34,499 nt of DNA from an uncultured Alistipes sp. Lineage in GTDB: Bacteria; Bacteroidota; Bacteroidia; Bacteroidales; Rikenellaceae. The stretch's first letter is position 1; every line of letters starts with the position of its first letter. A model generated the notes under the pieces. It ran no database searches. It saw only the letters and a list, made by a program, of their open reading frames with translations, and had not been told where the DNA came from. Shown piece after piece: positions 33,101 to 34,499 of this stretch. Where the stretch lies: assembly GCA_949840605.1 (NCBI GenBank), contig CATKXN010000013.1, positions 1 to 34,499 on the forward strand. The letters run 5' to 3'. The translations under genes were made by a program, and so were the position numbers.

Positions 33101-33275
33101 CCCCTTCTCGAAGAAGGACGCCGCGCGCAAGGTACGCCTCTATGTCAGCGCCGACAACCTCTATACATTCACCGGTTTCGAGGGCTACGATCCCGAGGTG
33201 GGGATGACGGGTATCTATTCGGGCGGCTATCCGCGCCTGCGAAAATGGACGTTCGGAGCCGACTTCACCTTCTAA
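30174..33275 (+). CDS. SusC/RagA-family TonB-dependent transporter (PUL C)
   Basis: The ATG at 30174 gives 1033 residues with a clear signal peptide (MKMKFYLIVLSLLAV); a GTG further upstream has no signal peptide behind it. A carboxypeptidase-like domain (34-106) is followed by the TonB box DEVVVVGYG (111-119), a plug with VRIRGNSSLNGS and IYGSRGANGVILITT, and a barrel ending in GADFTF. There is no STN domain, in keeping with AraC rather than FecR control of this locus. susD follows by 12 bases. The position after a mannosidase, symporter and GH130 suggests import of a mannose-containing oligosaccharide. Confidence 0.95.
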   Translation: MKMKFYLIVLSLLAVCLWGTGDVCAQSASRSLTVTGKVVDQSGAAVTGASVVVAGTTKGTTTGADGAFSLTGVAADARLTVNFIGYKTQTVEVAGRTSFNIVLVEEATAVDEVVVVGYGQVKKSDLTGSVASVKAEKLTDIPANSIDGLLQGRVAGVQVVNSSQDPGASSTVRIRGNSSLNGSNAPLVVIDGFPWGDAGDLKQINPQDIVSMEVLKDASASAIYGSRGANGVILITTRKAQENVTRITLRQQTTVSGFSSELNLWRDPVLMAMLSNEGNVNAGLTPVYIGATNANGVYYPSIAELQTTWTTNTRWDDLVFRPTPVSNNTTVQVQSSNDRTMFQASANYYLDNGMYIEDTYRKYGGNFSVEHKLLDNLRMKASANITSNKRHNNGGLAYWRNPIFPVYDDEGDYWLYGAQDYSHPLALTNLQKNDSKGLDIISFASVNWDVLPGLNVMAQFNYKHGEQITDKYFPKKYSETGVFNDGYGSIDNWKDDNIVFEAYATFDRTFAEKHRLTVMGGYSYENYQSRSSSLAAKGFINESLGNENLAAGDSETYSIGNSSYKTELVSALTRINYTFDNRFLFTFTARADGSSKFGSNNKWAFFPSGAFSWKMHEERFIRDLNVFDVLKIRASYGISGNQGISAYQTLSRYGQHKYFNGGKWVTAIGPGYQSGTTGQDGIYALWSGIPNKGLKWETTAQADLGLDMSFFGNRLNVTFDWYDKRTSDLLRERNIAPSSGYDKMWVNDGEIRNRGIELTIDGVAFQNRDWRVGGTFVFSRNRNKVLSLGNAVQTGLKTDLRTGMQYEYYGNQSEQFRAYTNILAVGQPMYVFYGYRTDGIVQSLAEGLSAGLSGDDAQPGEFKYMDIYDGDGLETVDENDMCIIGDPNPDWMASLGIDVSWRRFDFSIFFNGVFGNDVLNTKRFDQPSNMPMRWTADNPTDAYPRLNANRQTKLSDWWVEDGSFVRIQTMTLGYSIPFSKKDAARKVRLYVSADNLYTFTGFEGYDPEVGMTGIYSGGYPRLRKWTFGADFTF

Positions 33276-33287
33276 ACATTGCCAACC

Positions 33288-34499
33288 ATGAAAATCAAAC
33301 ACCTTATACTTGCGTTCGGGGGAATCTCCCTCCTGGCGGCCTGCAACCTGGACGAGTACCCCTACGGCTTCTACTCCGAGGACAACTTCTACAAGACGGA
33401 GGCGGACGCCGAGTCGGCCGTGAACTACATCTACGACGCGATCAATTACATCGAGTATTCGCGTTCGATCGTCTTCCTGGGCGACATGAACACCGACGAC
33501 ATGGAGCCCAAGGGCGACGCGGCGGCCGCCAACAAGGAGCTGGACGGATGGAAGATCAACAATTTCAGGACCAACACCACGCTCGGCAATTTCTACAAGT
33601 ACTCCTACATCACGATCAACCGCGCCAATGCCGTGATCAAGAAGGTGCAGGGGATGAACATCGACGAGGGCCGCAGGAACCGCTTCCTCGGCGAAGCCTA
33701 CTTCATGCGCGCCTATTCGTATTTCAACCTCGCGCGCAACTTCGGCTGCGTGCCCGTCCACACGACGCCTGTCGAGACGCTCGAAGATACGGCCGTCCCC
33801 GCCGCCGAGTCGCTCGATGCCATGTGGAAGCTCGTCATCGAGGACTTCAAGACCGCCGGTACGCTGCTGCCGTTCTTCGCTGCGCCCGAAACGGGCCGTG
33901 CGGACCGCGCCGCGGCCTACGGCATGCTGGCCAAGGCTTATCTCTACGTCGCGTCGGCCAAGGAGCACGGCGTGCCCCGGTACGCCGACATGTCGCACGA
34001 CGTGGACGAATACTATGCCGAAGCGGTGAAATACGCCGGGCTGGTGGTCGACAATTCCGAGCAGACGGTCTACCGTTTCGACGACAACCTGCTCGACATC
34101 TACGACGTCGAGCGTCCGACCGGACCCGAGCATATCTTCATCATGTCGATGGACCGCACGGGTGAGTCGGAGGGTCAGTATTCGAAGATCTCGAAGATGT
34201 ACCTGCCGTATGTTTCGGGGGCCACGATCTACCTCAAACAGGGCGAATCCGACGAGATGGTCCCGACCCACGACGGCTGGGGCGAGTACCGGACCGCGCT
34301 GTCGTTCTACGACGCGTTCGCCGCGGGCGACCGCCGTCACGACTGGCTGAGCGTCGACAAGGTGTACGACGCGGCGGGCGGCGTGGTGGCTTCGACGGCC
34401 GACGGCAAGCTGAACTATCCGTTCTGCCGCAAATTCATCGACCCGAGTTTCTCGGGAGACAAAACCTCCACGCGCCCCTACCTGCTCCGCTATTCGGAC
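33288..34499 (+). CDS. SusD/RagB-family lipoprotein (PUL C), 3' end missing
   Basis: The ATG at 33288 opens 404 codons that run off the window. The lipoprotein signal has cysteine 19 (LLAAC), followed by NLDEYPYGFYSEDNFYKTE, a typical SusD start. The core helix FLGEAYFMRAYSYFNLAR lies at 133-150. The remaining C-terminal portion, with the usual RxxEFxxEGxRxxDLxRW signature, lies outside. As the partner of the susC 12 bases upstream, it should bind the glycan at the cell surface. Further enzymes of the locus may follow beyond the window. Confidence 0.93.
   Translation, partial: MKIKHLILAFGGISLLAACNLDEYPYGFYSEDNFYKTEADAESAVNYIYDAINYIEYSRSIVFLGDMNTDDMEPKGDAAAANKELDGWKINNFRTNTTLGNFYKYSYITINRANAVIKKVQGMNIDEGRRNRFLGEAYFMRAYSYFNLARNFGCVPVHTTPVETLEDTAVPAAESLDAMWKLVIEDFKTAGTLLPFFAAPETGRADRAAAYGMLAKAYLYVASAKEHGVPRYADMSHDVDEYYAEAVKYAGLVVDNSEQTVYRFDDNLLDIYDVERPTGPEHIFIMSMDRTGESEGQYSKISKMYLPYVSGATIYLKQGESDEMVPTHDGWGEYRTALSFYDAFAAGDRRHDWLSVDKVYDAAGGVVASTADGKLNYPFCRKFIDPSFSGDKTSTRPYLLRYSD

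Noticed and set aside
30657..34340. Minus-strand open frame of 1227 codons opposite the PUL C susC and susD
   Set aside because: It spans two real genes of opposite strand and has no family features; long stop-free antisense frames arise from GC-rich codon bias.

Overview
The window looks like chromosome of a GC-rich member of the Bacteroidales, most like Alistipes (Rikenellaceae). The signs are three SusC/SusD outer-membrane pairs, ECF sigma and FecR pairing, LxxC-type lipoprotein signals, a eukaryote-like short prolyl-tRNA synthetase, and promoters fitting the Bacteroidetes TTTG-N20-TAnnTTTG pattern. The genus is inferred from GC content and gene style, not proven. No rRNA, tRNA, CRISPR array, insertion sequence or phage gene was seen. 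No gene-free stretch exceeds 300 bases.

Layout. (1) 1-2845, plus strand: the 3' part of a FadL-type outer-membrane porin, a terminator, then proS. (2) 14871 down to 3026, minus strand: a polysaccharide utilisation locus (PUL A). In order it holds an ECF sigma factor, a FecR anti-sigma factor, SusC with an STN signalling domain, SusD, three surface-type lipoproteins (DUF1735-like, Fibrobacter-paralogous-domain-like, and a DUF6528-like propeller candidate) and a GH20 beta-N-acetylhexosaminidase. A terminator separates the sigma gene from fecR, and a strong pair of hairpins separates the last two genes from the rest. (3) 15055-18107: a CDF cation exporter, a second RpoE-like ECF sigma gene followed by an unrecognised 49-residue ORF, a YeaO-type DUF488 protein, and a HdeD-type membrane protein. 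(4) 18400-23140, plus strand: a SusC/SusD pair with no enzyme beside it (PUL B), convergent with tag (3-methyladenine DNA glycosylase I). (5) 23811-34499: a divergent mannoside locus (PUL C). An AraC regulator and an exported GH2 beta-mannosidase lie on the minus strand. A sodium/solute symporter, a cytoplasmic GH130 enzyme, SusC and a truncated SusD lie on the plus strand.

How the parts may work together. In PUL A, ligand-loaded SusC would signal through its STN domain to FecR and release the sigma factor. SusC/D and the lipoproteins would capture a glycan, and the GH20 enzyme would trim terminal beta-linked GlcNAc or GalNAc. In PUL C, SusC/D would import a mannose-containing oligosaccharide and the periplasmic GH2 enzyme would remove beta-mannose. 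The symporter would carry a small product inward for the GH130 enzyme, which has no signal peptide. A 21-bp-spaced direct repeat between araC and the symporter is a good candidate operator. The combination of GH20, beta-mannosidase and GH130 would suit host N-glycan core use, but plant beta-mannan is an equal alternative for PUL C. The least explained items are the three PUL A lipoproteins, the 49-residue protein and the two RNA hairpin arrangements in PUL A.
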